Shown one piece after another: positions 51,877 through 60,520 of a DNA stretch of 64,000 nt. The position numbers and the translations under genes were made by a program. The notes below the pieces were generated by a model that saw nothing but the letters and a program-made list of their open reading frames with translations, ran no database searches and had not been told where the DNA came from. The stretch's first letter is position 1. Each line of letters begins with the position of its first letter. The stretch is from Mycolicibacterium tusciae JS617. GTDB lineage: Bacteria; Actinomycetota; Actinomycetes; Mycobacteriales; Mycobacteriaceae. The stretch spans positions 2,666,001 to 2,730,000 of the forward strand of contig NZ_KI912270.1 of NCBI RefSeq assembly GCF_000243415.2. Direction: 5' to 3'.

Positions 51877-52992
51877 TCAGCCGATCAGAACCGCGAAGCG
51901 TGGCTTGATCACGTCGTCGATGATGGCCAGCCGTTCGTCGAACGAGATGAACGCCGACTTCATCGCGTTGATGGTGAACCGCTGAAGATCACTCCATCCG
52001 TAACCGAATGCCCCGACGAGACGCCACATCTCCTGGCTCATGGTCGTGTCGCTCATGAGCCGGTTGTCGGTGTTGACGGTGACGCGGAACCGTAGCCGCG
52101 CCAGCAGGTCGAATGGGTGCTCGCCGATGCTGTCGACCGCACCGGTCTGCACGTTACTGCTCGGACACATCTCGAATGGAATTCGCTTGTCCCGCGCCAG
52201 CGACGCCAATCTGCCCAACTGGACGCTCCCGTCCGGTCCCTCGGTGATGTCGTCGACGATCCGCACGCCGTGACCGAGGCGATCGGCGCCGCAGAACGCT
52301 ATCGCCTCGTGGATGGACGGCAGTCCGAACGCCTCACCAGCGTGAATTGTGAACCGGGCGTTGTTGCCCCGCATGTACTCGAAGGCGTCGAGGTGGCGCG
52401 TCGGCGGATAGCCGGCCTCGGCGCCCGCGATGTCGAAGCCCACGACGCCCTTATCGCGGAAGCGGATTGCCAGCTCGGCGATCTCGCGTGATCGCGCCTG
52501 CGTACGCATCGCCGTCACCAGGCTTCGCACCAGAATGAAGCGGCCCTCGGCACTGGCCGCCTTCTCACCGTCGGCGAAACCGGCCAGCGCGGCCTCGACG
52601 ACCTCGTCCAGCGACAGGCCGGAATCCATGTGCAGTTCCGGCGCGAACCGGACCTCGGCGTAGACCACGTTGTCCGCCGCGAGGTCTTCGACGCATTCGA
52701 GCGCCACCCGGTACATGGCCTCCGGCGTCTGCATTACCGCGACGGTGTGCGTGAACGGCTCCAGGTAGCGCATCAAAGACTTGCCGTGTTCGGCGGTACT
52801 GGCGAACGCCGCGTGTGCAGCGCTGCTGAAGTACGCCGCGAGTTCGTCGATGTCGGTGCTCGGCAGTCCGCCATAGCCGTACTGGTCGGCCAGCTCGAGC
52901 ACGGTGAGCGGTCGCAGCCCGCCGTCGAGGTGGTCGTGAAGAAGCGCCTTGGGCGCCTGCCGGATCGATTCCAGTGTCAATGGTGTCGTCAT
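51877..52992 (-). CDS. add: Adenosine deaminase
   Basis: A 371-residue zinc adenosine deaminase, orthologue of Rv3313c. Metal and catalytic motifs are LLHDHLDGG (H19, H21), [18 protein letters not shown] and [13 protein letters not shown], where the usual NTDDP reads NTDN. It converts (deoxy)adenosine to (deoxy)inosine, feeding punA. The ATG overlaps the deoA stop (4 bp), so cdd, deoA and add form one nucleoside-salvage operon on this strand. Confidence 0.95.
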   Translation of the reverse strand: MTTPLTLESIRQAPKALLHDHLDGGLRPLTVLELADQYGYGGLPSTDIDELAAYFSSAAHAAFASTAEHGKSLMRYLEPFTHTVAVMQTPEAMYRVALECVEDLAADNVVYAEVRFAPELHMDSGLSLDEVVEAALAGFADGEKAASAEGRFILVRSLVTAMRTQARSREIAELAIRFRDKGVVGFDIAGAEAGYPPTRHLDAFEYMRGNNARFTIHAGEAFGLPSIHEAIAFCGADRLGHGVRIVDDITEGPDGSVQLGRLASLARDKRIPFEMCPSSNVQTGAVDSIGEHPFDLLARLRFRVTVNTDNRLMSDTTMSQEMWRLVGAFGYGWSDLQRFTINAMKSAFISFDERLAIIDDVIKPRFAVLIG

Positions 52993-54296
52993 GACGTGAT
53001 CCGATCGATGATGAGTAGTCGTTGCGGCGGCGCCTGGTCCCCGACGCGCCAGCCACCCTCCAGTTCCGCCATCGCGGCCGCCATGCGTTCCGGCGTTTCG
53101 GTGTACAGCGTGAACAGCGGCTCACCGGCGGCGACCGGTTCGCCGGGACGGCGGTGGATCCGCAGGCCGGCACCGGATTGCACGCGCTCACCAGGAAGCG
53201 AGCGACCCGCACCGAGCCGCCACACCGCAAGACCAACCGCCATCGCGTCGATGCATTCCATGGTGCCACCACGCGATGCCGTGATGGTCTCGGTGTGGGC
53301 GCCCATCGGCAACCCGTCCGCCGAGAGGGCACGAAGGTCGCCGCCCTGTGCGGCGACGAGCTCACGGAACCGGTCCATCGCCGTGCCGTCTTTCAACGTC
53401 TGAGCCGGGTCGGTGCCGTGGATGCCGGCGGCGTCGAGCATCTCGGCGGCCAGCGCCAGCGTCAGCTCCACGACGTCGTCCGGACCGCCGCCGGCCAGCA
53501 CCTCCAGCGATTCGGCGACCTCGATCGAATTGCCAACCGCACGTCCCAGAGGCGTCGACATGTCGGTCAGCAGCACGCGCGTCACCAGCCCGGCTTCGGT
53601 GCCGAGCTCGACCAAGGTGGCAGCCAGTTCGCGGCACTCCGCTTCGGTGTTGAGAAAGGCGCCGGAACCCACCTTGCAATCGAGCACCAGCGACGCGGCG
53701 CCCTCGGCGATCTTCTTGCTCATCACCGAACTCGCAATCAGCGGCAGCGATTCGGTGGTGCCTGTGACGTCCCGCAGCGCATAGATCTTCCGATCAGCCG
53801 GCGCCAACTCCCCCGCGGCGAAGATCGCCGCCCCGATGTCGCAAAGTTGTTGGCGGATATGAGTTTTCGACAACTCGGGGGAAAAGCCAGGGATGGACTC
53901 CAGCTTGTCGAGTGTGCCCCCGGTGTGGCCCAGCCCGCGGCCTGCCGCCTGTGGCACCGCACCACCGCAGGCCATCACGACCGGCACCAGCGGGATGGTG
54001 ACCTTGTCACCCACTCCGCCGGTGGAATGCTTGTCCACCAACGCCAGTGGCTTTCCGTCACGCCGCAGATCTGTAAAGTCCAACCGCTCGCCGGAGGCCA
54101 CCATGGCGGCCGTCCATCGCGCGATCTCGGGTCGTGTCATGCCGCGCAGGAAGATCGCCATCAGCAGCGCTGACATCTGCGCGTCGGCCACCCGCCCGTG
54201 GGTGTAGGCGTCGATCACCCAGTCGATCTCCGCGTCGGAGAGCACGCCGCCGTCGCGCTTGGTCCTGATGATCGTCGGAGCATCAAGATGCGACAT
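52989..54296 (-). CDS. deoA: Thymidine phosphorylase
   Basis: A 435-residue pyrimidine nucleoside phosphorylase, orthologue of Rv3314c. The glycosyltransferase family signature is [20 protein letters not shown] (phosphate binding). [20 protein letters not shown] contacts the base, and the C-terminal PYNP_C domain is present. It cleaves thymidine/deoxyuridine to base and deoxyribose-1-phosphate. The ATG at 54296 was chosen because GGAGG lies four bases upstream; an ATG five codons earlier lacks one. Confidence 0.95.
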   Translation of the reverse strand: MSHLDAPTIIRTKRDGGVLSDAEIDWVIDAYTHGRVADAQMSALLMAIFLRGMTRPEIARWTAAMVASGERLDFTDLRRDGKPLALVDKHSTGGVGDKVTIPLVPVVMACGGAVPQAAGRGLGHTGGTLDKLESIPGFSPELSKTHIRQQLCDIGAAIFAAGELAPADRKIYALRDVTGTTESLPLIASSVMSKKIAEGAASLVLDCKVGSGAFLNTEAECRELAATLVELGTEAGLVTRVLLTDMSTPLGRAVGNSIEVAESLEVLAGGGPDDVVELTLALAAEMLDAAGIHGTDPAQTLKDGTAMDRFRELVAAQGGDLRALSADGLPMGAHTETITASRGGTMECIDAMAVGLAVWRLGAGRSLPGERVQSGAGLRIHRRPGEPVAAGEPLFTLYTETPERMAAAMAELEGGWRVGDQAPPQRLLIIDRITS

Positions 54297-54334
54297 CCAG
54301 CCTCCGTGCATCGAATGTGAACCGCATCACCGGA

Positions 54335-54757
54335 TTACGGTACTTCTTCTTGAGGACCTTCACGACGTGCCAGATCCTGCGGTCCGAACGCGTCGGGCAG
54401 CAACTCCCCCAGCGTCCGTGGCCCCGTCGGATGATCGATCAGCAGGTCCTGGCCGCCATGCTCGAGCAGAACCTGCCTGCACCGTCCACATGGCATCAAG
54501 ACGTCCCCGGCGCGGTCCACACACGACAGCGCGATCAGCTTCCCGCCGCCACCGGAGTGAAGGGCGCAGACCACGGAGCACTCGGCACAGAGACCTAGGC
54601 CATATGAGACATTCTCCACATTGCAGCCCGACACCATTCGGTGGTCGTCGACCAGCGCGGCGGCGCCGACGGAAAAGCCCGAATACGGCGCATACGCATG
54701 GGAAGCCGCCTCAGTTGCCTTGTGTCGCAGCATTTTCCAGTCGATATCGGACGTCAT
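54335..54757 (-). CDS. cdd: Cytidine deaminase
   Basis: A 140-residue tetrameric zinc cytidine deaminase, orthologue of Rv3315c. Zinc ligands and the catalytic glutamate are in LGLCAECSVVCAL and MPCGRCRQVL. YAPYSGFSVGAAA and GCNVENVSYG bind substrate. The ATG at 54757 has GGAGGG upstream. It deaminates (deoxy)cytidine to (deoxy)uridine for DeoA. First gene of the cdd-deoA-add operon, divergent from sdhC. Confidence 0.95.
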   Translation of the reverse strand: MTSDIDWKMLRHKATEAASHAYAPYSGFSVGAAALVDDHRMVSGCNVENVSYGLGLCAECSVVCALHSGGGGKLIALSCVDRAGDVLMPCGRCRQVLLEHGGQDLLIDHPTGPRTLGELLPDAFGPQDLARREGPQEEVP

Positions 54758-54861
54758 GTCAATCCCTCCGGACCGATTCTGAATGCATTCCGAAGCTCCC
54801 GTTCCGCAATGGGCCAAGTGAGGAAGGTAACCCTAAGTTTTCCCGTTTGCGTGCGCCGATG

Positions 54862-54883
54862 GCTAAACGGTAGTTCGTTTAGC
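54862..54883. promoter_or_regulatory. 22-bp dyad upstream of sdhCDAB
   Basis: GCTAAACG-GTAGTT-CGTTTAGC has perfect 8-bp arms, midway between cdd and sdhC and 114 bp upstream of sdhC. TAGAGT at 54898-54903 could be the sdh -10, placing the dyad around the -35 region. It is a probable operator; the regulator is unknown. Confidence 0.5.
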
Positions 54884-54996
54884 AGTAGAACTGGGATTAG
54901 AGTCGCCCCGAGGTTTGGGGCAGTGGTCCACGACCCGTCTGTCGGGAGCCTGTGGGACCCCCGCCCCGAGCGTCCACCGAAGGCGTTGGAGGCCAC

Positions 54997-55437
54997 ATGA
55001 GTACTCAGACTGCCGGGCAGTCGCCCGGGAGCACGGCGGTGCCGGCTCCGCGGCCTGAACGGTCACACAGACGCACGCTCTATCGGGGTGACCCGGGCAT
55101 GTGGTCATGGGTGCTGCACCGCATCACCGGTGCCACCATCTTCTTCTTCCTGTTCGTCCATGTGCTCGACACGGCGCTCGTGCGGGTCAGCCCGCAGGCG
55201 TACAACGAGGTCATCGAGACCTACAAGTCGCCGATCGTCGGACTGATGGAGATCGGTCTGGTTGTCGCCGTGCTCTACCACGCCCTCAACGGCATCCGGG
55301 TGATCCTCATCGACTTCTGGCAACACGGGCCCCGACACCAACGGAAGATGCTGTGGATCGTCATCGGCATCTTCCTGGCGGTCTTCATCCCGGCGCTCGG
55401 CATGATCGGGCTGCACATGTGGGAGCGGTTCCTGTGA
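54997..55437 (+). CDS. sdhC: Succinate dehydrogenase cytochrome b556 subunit
   Basis: A 146-residue membrane anchor, orthologue of Rv3316, with three transmembrane helices. WVLHRITGATIFFFLFVHVL contains quinone-site and helix-I features, and LYHALNGIRVILIDFW contains the haem-ligand histidine. The ATG follows GGAGG. Its stop overlaps the sdhD GTG (GTGA). With SdhD it anchors the complex and passes electrons to menaquinone. Confidence 0.95.
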   Translation: MSTQTAGQSPGSTAVPAPRPERSHRRTLYRGDPGMWSWVLHRITGATIFFFLFVHVLDTALVRVSPQAYNEVIETYKSPIVGLMEIGLVVAVLYHALNGIRVILIDFWQHGPRHQRKMLWIVIGIFLAVFIPALGMIGLHMWERFL

Positions 55438-55928
55438 GCGGGACGGAACGCGGTTCGATACCGGCCGCCTGGACGCCACATCACAAGGAGGGTCGTATCG
55501 CCCCCGTGATGGAGAAGGAGTACGACCGCCCGGCCAGCCTGGACCATCCACGCGCCCCCAGGCGCCCGCGGGGCATCCCCTACTTCGAGAAGTACGCGTG
55601 GTTGTTCATGCGCTTCTCAGGCGTGGCGTTGGTGTTCCTGGCGCTCGGCCACCTGTTCATCATGCTGATCTGGGACGGCGGGGTGTATCGCATCGACTTC
55701 AACTACGTCGCGCAGCGCTGGGCGTCACCGTTCTGGCAGATCTGGGACATGGCCCTGCTGTGGCTGGCGATGATTCACGGCGCCAACGGCATGCGCACGA
55801 TCATCGGCGACTACGCCCGCAAGAACACCACGAAGTTCTACCTGAATTCGCTGTTGTTGCTGGCGACCGGATTCACCCTGGTGTTGGGCAGCTACGTGCT
55901 GGTCACCTTCGACGCGAGCATCTCGTAG
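55434..55928 (+). CDS. sdhD: Succinate dehydrogenase membrane anchor subunit
   Basis: A 164-residue subunit, orthologue of Rv3317, starting at GTG in overlap with sdhC (an ATG at 55509 is a possible shorter start). Three transmembrane helices run from WLFMRFSGVALVFLALGHLF, and AMIHGANGMRTIIGDY corresponds to the second haem-ligand helix. sdhA begins 10 bp downstream. Confidence 0.93.
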   Translation: MSGTERGSIPAAWTPHHKEGRIAPVMEKEYDRPASLDHPRAPRRPRGIPYFEKYAWLFMRFSGVALVFLALGHLFIMLIWDGGVYRIDFNYVAQRWASPFWQIWDMALLWLAMIHGANGMRTIIGDYARKNTTKFYLNSLLLLATGFTLVLGSYVLVTFDASIS

Positions 55929-55938
55929 GGAACGCGGA

Positions 55939-57693
55939 ATGATTCAAGAACACAGATACGACGTCGTCATCGTCGGTGCAGGCGGCGCGGGAATGCGCGC
56001 CGCCGTCGAGGCGGGGCCACGAGCTCGCACCGCGGTGCTGACGAAGCTCTACCCGACGCGCAGCCATACCGGCGCGGCGCAGGGCGGCATGTGCGCGGCA
56101 CTGGCCAACGTCGAAGAGGACAACTGGGAATGGCACACCTTCGACACCGTCAAGGGCGGCGACTACCTCGCCGACCAGGACGCCGTCGAGATCATGTGCC
56201 GGGAAGCCATCGACGCGGTGCTCGACCTCGAGAAGATGGGCATGCCGTTCAACCGCACGCCCGAGGGTCGCATCGACCAGCGCCGGTTCGGCGGGCACAC
56301 CCGCGACCACGGCAAGGCACCGGTGCGCAGGGCCTGCTACGCCGCCGACCGCACCGGCCACATGATCCTGCAGACGCTGTATCAAAACTGCGTCAAGCAC
56401 GACGTCGAGTTCTTCAACGAGTACTACGCGCTGGACATCGCCATCACCGAGACGCAGTCGGGGCCCGTCGCCACCGGGGTCATCGCCTACGAGTTGGCGA
56501 CCGGTGACATTCACGTCTTCCACGCCAAGGCGATCGTGTTCGCCACCGGCGGCTCGGGCCGGATGTACAAGACCACCTCCAACGCGCACACCTTGACCGG
56601 CGACGGCCTCGGCATCGTGTTCCGCAAGGGGCTTCCGTTGGAGGACATGGAGTTTCACCAGTTCCACCCGACGGGTCTGGCCGGGCTCGGCATCCTCATC
56701 TCCGAGGCGGTGCGCGGCGAGGGCGGACGGCTCCTCAACGGCGAGGGTGAGCGTTTCATGGAACGCTACGCGCCGACGATCGTCGACCTGGCGCCGCGCG
56801 ACATCGTCGCCCGCTCGATGGTGCTCGAGGTGCTGGAGGGCCGCGGGGCAGGCCCCAACAAGGACTACGTCTACATCGACGTGCGACACCTGGGCGCGGA
56901 CGTGCTCGAGGCCAAGCTGCCCGACATCACCGAGTTCGCCCGCACCTACCTGGGCGTCGACCCCGTCACCGAGCTGGTGCCGGTCTACCCGACGTGCCAC
57001 TACGTGATGGGCGGTATCCCGACGACGATCAGCGGCCAGGTGCTTCGCGACAACACCACTCCCCTGCCCGGCCTGTATGCCGCAGGCGAGTGCGCGTGTG
57101 TCTCGGTGCACGGCGCCAACCGGCTCGGCACCAACTCGCTGCTGGACATCAACGTGTTCGGCCGGCGCGCAGGCATCGCGGCGGCCAACTACGCACTCGG
57201 CCACGATTTTGTCGACCTGCCTTCCGAACCGGCGGGCATGGTGGTCAGCTGGGTCGGCGACATCTTGAGCGAGCACGGCAACGAGCGAGTCGCCGACATT
57301 CGCGGCGCGCTACAACAGTCGATGGACAACAACGCCGCGGTGTTCCGCACCGAGGAGACCCTCAAGCAGGCGCTCACCGACATCCACGCGCTGAAGGAGC
57401 GCTATGCCCGAATCACAGTGCACGACAAGGGAAAGCGCTACAACAGCGACCTGCTAGAGGCCATCGAGCTGGGCTTCCTGCTGGAGCTGGCCGAGGTCAC
57501 CGTCGTCGGTGCACTCAACCGCAAGGAGTCGCGCGGCGGACACGCCCGCGAGGACTACCCCAACCGCGACGACACGAACTATATGCGGCACACCATGGCC
57601 TACAAGGAAGGTGCCGAGCTGGTGAGCGACATCAGGCTGGATTACAAGCCGGTGGTGCAGACGCGATACGAGCCGATGGAACGGAAGTACTGA
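55939..57693 (+). CDS. sdhA: Succinate dehydrogenase flavoprotein subunit
   Basis: A 584-residue flavoprotein, orthologue of Rv3318. The FAD motif VVIVGAGGAGMRAAVEAG and the FAD-attachment site RSHTGAAQGGMCAAL (covalent His in SHT) are present, with the catalytic arginine region GRIDQRRFGGHTRDHGKA. MEFHQFHPTGLAGLGILISE is also conserved. It oxidises succinate to fumarate. One base separates it from sdhB. Confidence 0.97.
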   Translation: MIQEHRYDVVIVGAGGAGMRAAVEAGPRARTAVLTKLYPTRSHTGAAQGGMCAALANVEEDNWEWHTFDTVKGGDYLADQDAVEIMCREAIDAVLDLEKMGMPFNRTPEGRIDQRRFGGHTRDHGKAPVRRACYAADRTGHMILQTLYQNCVKHDVEFFNEYYALDIAITETQSGPVATGVIAYELATGDIHVFHAKAIVFATGGSGRMYKTTSNAHTLTGDGLGIVFRKGLPLEDMEFHQFHPTGLAGLGILISEAVRGEGGRLLNGEGERFMERYAPTIVDLAPRDIVARSMVLEVLEGRGAGPNKDYVYIDVRHLGADVLEAKLPDITEFARTYLGVDPVTELVPVYPTCHYVMGGIPTTISGQVLRDNTTPLPGLYAAGECACVSVHGANRLGTNSLLDINVFGRRAGIAAANYALGHDFVDLPSEPAGMVVSWVGDILSEHGNERVADIRGALQQSMDNNAAVFRTEETLKQALTDIHALKERYARITVHDKGKRYNSDLLEAIELGFLLELAEVTVVGALNRKESRGGHAREDYPNRDDTNYMRHTMAYKEGAELVSDIRLDYKPVVQTRYEPMERKY

Positions 57694-57694
57694 C

Positions 57695-58474
57695 ATGACC
57701 ATCGCCCCCGAGGTCTCGACGAAGGATCCCGAGCTGCCACCGGTGCCCGACGGCGCCGTGATGGTGACGCTGAAGATCGCCCGATTCAACCCGGAGGACC
57801 CCGACACGTCAGGCTGGCAGAGCTACCGCGTGCCAAGCCTGCCGTCGGACCGGCTGCTGAACCTGCTGCATTACGTGAAGTGGTATCTGGACGGCACGCT
57901 GACGTTCCGGCGCTCGTGCGCGCACGGCGTCTGCGGCTCAGATGCCATGCGGATCAACGGAGTCAACCGATTGGCGTGCAAGGTCTTGATGCGCGACCTG
58001 CTACCCAAGACGGCCAGTAAGCAACTCACCATAACCATCGAGCCCATTCGCGGCCTGCCGGTCGAGAAGGACCTCGTGGTGAACATGGAGCCGTTCTTCG
58101 ACGCCTACCGCGCGATCAAGCCGTACCTGATGACCTCCGGCAACGAGCCGACGCGCGAACGGATCCAGAGCCAGACCGATCGTCACCGCTACGACGACAC
58201 CACCAAATGCATCCTCTGCGCATGCTGCACCACCAGCTGCCCGGTGTACTGGAGCGAGGGCAGCTATTTCGGACCGGCCGCGATCGTCAACGCCCACCGG
58301 TTCATCTTCGACAGCCGCGACGAGGGCGCCGCCGAGCGGCTGGACATCCTCAACGAGGTCGACGGGGTGTGGCGCTGCCGCACGACGTTCAACTGCACCG
58401 AATCCTGCCCCCGCGGCATCCAGGTAACGCAGGCGATCCAGGAGGTCAAGCGCGCGTTGATGTTCGCCCGTTAG
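57695..58474 (+). CDS. sdhB: Succinate dehydrogenase iron-sulphur subunit
   Basis: A 259-residue subunit, orthologue of Rv3319, carrying three clusters: 2Fe-2S (RRSCAHGVCGSDAM with a later LACKVL), 4Fe-4S (CILCACCTTSCPVYW) and 3Fe-4S (CRTTFNCTESCPRGI). It conducts electrons from SdhA to the membrane subunits. Three bases after its stop begins one arm of a palindrome split by an IS481-family insertion. Confidence 0.97.
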   Translation: MTIAPEVSTKDPELPPVPDGAVMVTLKIARFNPEDPDTSGWQSYRVPSLPSDRLLNLLHYVKWYLDGTLTFRRSCAHGVCGSDAMRINGVNRLACKVLMRDLLPKTASKQLTITIEPIRGLPVEKDLVVNMEPFFDAYRAIKPYLMTSGNEPTRERIQSQTDRHRYDDTTKCILCACCTTSCPVYWSEGSYFGPAAIVNAHRFIFDSRDEGAAERLDILNEVDGVWRCRTTFNCTESCPRGIQVTQAIQEVKRALMFAR

Positions 58475-58510
58475 ACGTGATTTCGGTGCGCGAACGACCG
58501 CTCATCGATC

Positions 58511-59841
58511 TGTCCTGTTCGGGGACATCGCTGACACCGGTATGTCTTGAGACATCGCTGACACCTGAGTAGGGCCTCGACCACGATGGTTCATGGCCCA
58601 GAAGGTGACGGCAATGGACATTCGGATGGCTGCGGCGTTGGCCGGGCAAGTGGACAACGTGGCGGAGTTCTGTCGCCGCGAGCACATCAGTCGGCAGACG
58701 TTCTACAAGTTTCGTGGGCGCTTCCGTGACGGTGGGATCGACGGGCTGCAGGATCGGTCCCGACGGCCATTGACCTCGCCGGGTCAGACCTGCCCCGAGG
58801 TCGAGGACCTGGTGGTGCGCCGCCGCAAACAGTTGATCGAGCAGGGGCGAGATCACGGCGCCCAATCGATCGTGTGGTCATTGCAACGCGACGGTGTGCA
58901 GGCAGTGCCGTCGCCGTCGACGGTGTGGCAGATCCTGACCCGCCGCGGGCTGATCACCCCGCAGCCGCAGAAACGTCCGAAGTCGGCGACGAAGCGGTTC
59001 GTGTTCGCGCGGCCCAATGAATGCTGGCAGTCAGATTGGACCGGATGGTGGCTTGCCGGTGGCAGTGCGGTGGCCATCGCGGGCAGCCTCGATGACCACT
59101 CCCGCTATGCCGTGGGGTTGCGCGCCGATGCCGGCGACGCCGACGGTGACCTCGTCTGGTCGGTCATCATGGCTGGTATCGACGAGTGTGGGATACCGTC
59201 GATGTCGTTGTCGGACAACGGAATCGTCTACACCGGTAGATTCCATGCGCATGAATCGGCGTTCGAGATCAACCTGCGCGCCCTTGGTGTGCGCACGATC
59301 AACTCGGCACCGTTTCATCCGCAGACCTGCGGCAAGATCGAGCGGTTCTGGCAGACACTGAAGAAGTGGCTGTCCGCGCGGGACCCGGCGGCCACCGTCG
59401 CCGAACTCAACGACCTGCTCGAGGAGTTCCGCAGCTTCTACAACCACCAACGGCCCCACCGTGCGCTGCGTGGAGCCACCCCGGCCGAGGCGTTTCACGC
59501 CACCGCCAAGGCCCGCCCAGCCGACCGCCCACTTCCCGCACCCGTGTTCGTCAGCCACCACACCGTCGGCGAGCAGTCGGGCTACGTGTGCGCTGCGCCC
59601 TACAGGATCAACGTCGGCCTGCGCTGGGCCGGCCACGAATGCGACGTCATCCGCGACGGTGACCACATCGCGATCTTCAGCGGCAACCGACTCGTCCGCG
59701 CATTCACCGCCGACCCCGCCCGCTACCACCAACCCGCCGAACCAAACACCCGTACCTATCGCACTCGCGAGCCCAAACCGGCACCATGAGTGTCAGCGAT
59801 GTCCCAAGACAAAAGTGTCAGCGATGTCCCGAGACACCACA
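58511..59841 (+). mobile_element. IS481-family insertion sequence, complete
   Basis: A 1331-bp element. The 27-bp terminal inverted repeats (58511-58537 and 59815-59841) begin with TGT and differ at 5 positions. A second 22-bp copy of the repeat core lies just inside each end (58543-58564; 59790-59811). The host sequence GACCGCTCATCGATC is directly repeated at 58496-58510 and 59842-59856, a perfect 15-bp target duplication, so the insertion is recent. It contains one intact transposase gene. Confidence 0.93.
58593..59789 (+). CDS. IS481-family transposase
   Basis: A 398-residue transposase. The N-terminal helix-turn-helix (AEFCRREHISRQTFYKFRGR) is followed by a linker and an rve integrase core with the DDE triad: D148 in ECWQSDWTGW, D208 in SMSLSDNGIVYTG, and E250 in PQTCGKIERFWQTLKKWL. 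HRALRGATPAEAF is a family signature. There is no frameshift, so it is probably active. The stop codon lies just before the right subterminal repeat. Confidence 0.95.
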   Translation: MAQKVTAMDIRMAAALAGQVDNVAEFCRREHISRQTFYKFRGRFRDGGIDGLQDRSRRPLTSPGQTCPEVEDLVVRRRKQLIEQGRDHGAQSIVWSLQRDGVQAVPSPSTVWQILTRRGLITPQPQKRPKSATKRFVFARPNECWQSDWTGWWLAGGSAVAIAGSLDDHSRYAVGLRADAGDADGDLVWSVIMAGIDECGIPSMSLSDNGIVYTGRFHAHESAFEINLRALGVRTINSAPFHPQTCGKIERFWQTLKKWLSARDPAATVAELNDLLEEFRSFYNHQRPHRALRGATPAEAFHATAKARPADRPLPAPVFVSHHTVGEQSGYVCAAPYRINVGLRWAGHECDVIRDGDHIAIFSGNRLVRAFTADPARYHQPAEPNTRTYRTREPKPAP

Positions 59842-59882
59842 GACCGCTCATCGATCGCAGGGGCACCGAAATCACATGGATC

Positions 59883-59909
59883 TGTCACACCTTGGCGGGC
59901 CGTCTCGTC
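59883..59909 (+). promoter_or_regulatory. ECF41-type promoter of the AhpD-like gene
   Basis: TGTCACA (59883-59889), a 16-bp spacer and CGTC (59906-59909) match the ECF41 consensus TGTCACA-N16-CGTC. The ATG follows 9 bases after the -10, implying a leaderless or near-leaderless mRNA. The ECF41 factor SigJ is encoded next door. The IS481 right end is 41 bp upstream and leaves the promoter whole. Confidence 0.78.
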
Positions 59910-59917
59910 TAACGGGT

Positions 59918-60520
59918 ATGAACACGACATCTCGCATCGAGCCCGTATCCCCCAAGCACGCCTCGCTGATGACCAAGCTCTTCTACCGGGTCGCCAAGCG
60001 CAAGTTCGGCGAGGTGCCAGAACCCTTCGCGGTGGCCGCGCATCACCCGCGGCTGATGCTGGCCAATGTGGTGCACGAGGGCATGCTGGGGTCGGCGTCG
60101 AAGAAGCTGCCCAAGAACGTGCTCGAGCTGGCCGTTTTCTGGACCGCGCGCACCGTCGGGTGCTCGTGGTGTGTGGACTTCGGCTCGATGCTGCAGCGCC
60201 TCGACGGCCTCGACGTCGACCGGCTCAAGCACATCGACGACTACGCCACGTCGCCGCTCTTCACCGACGACGAGCGGGCCGCCATTGCCTACGCGAACGC
60301 CATGACCACCGACCCGCACACCATCACCGATGAACAGGTCGACGACCTCAAGCGCCGCTTCGGTGAGGCGGGCGTGATCGAGCTGAGCTACCAGATCGGG
60401 GTGGAGAACATGCGGGCGCGGATGTACTCGGCGCTGGGCATCACCGAGCAGGGTTTCAGCTCCGGCGACGCGTGCCGGGTGCCGTGGGCGACGGAGGACG
60501 GCGCAGCGGCGAACCGGTGA
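59918..60520 (+). CDS. Carboxymuconolactone decarboxylase / AhpD-like protein
   Basis: A 200-residue AhpD-fold protein. The redox CxxC lies in ARTVGCSWCVDFGSML (about residue 80), followed by the family helix with ERAAIAYANAMTTDP. Such proteins are peroxidase-type or disulphide-exchange enzymes and are the hallmark partners of ECF41 sigma factors. It is convergent with sigJ, the 3' ends overlapping by 65 bp, and has an ECF41 promoter. A SigJ-controlled role in peroxide stress is therefore inferred. Confidence 0.88.
   Translation: MNTTSRIEPVSPKHASLMTKLFYRVAKRKFGEVPEPFAVAAHHPRLMLANVVHEGMLGSASKKLPKNVLELAVFWTARTVGCSWCVDFGSMLQRLDGLDVDRLKHIDDYATSPLFTDDERAAIAYANAMTTDPHTITDEQVDDLKRRFGEAGVIELSYQIGVENMRARMYSALGITEQGFSSGDACRVPWATEDGAAANR

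Larger units (their letters stand above)
58477..59875 (+). repeat. 13-bp palindrome interrupted by the IS481 insertion
   Basis: GTGATTTCGGTGC (58477-58489) and GCACCGAAATCAC (59863-59875) are perfect inverted arms. Removing the insertion and one target copy restores a hairpin with a 27-base loop, in which GCGA and TCGC can also pair, starting 3 bases after the sdhB stop. It probably served as the 3'-end structure of the sdh transcript. Confidence 0.8.

Noticed and set aside
54823..54841. IdeR box upstream of sdhC
   Set aside because: About 14 of 19 positions fit, but the right half-site is poor.
59786..59917. Extended N-terminus of the AhpD-like protein starting inside the IS481 right end
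   Set aside because: The ECF41 promoter and family alignment place the start at 59918; the upstream frame is insertion-sequence DNA.
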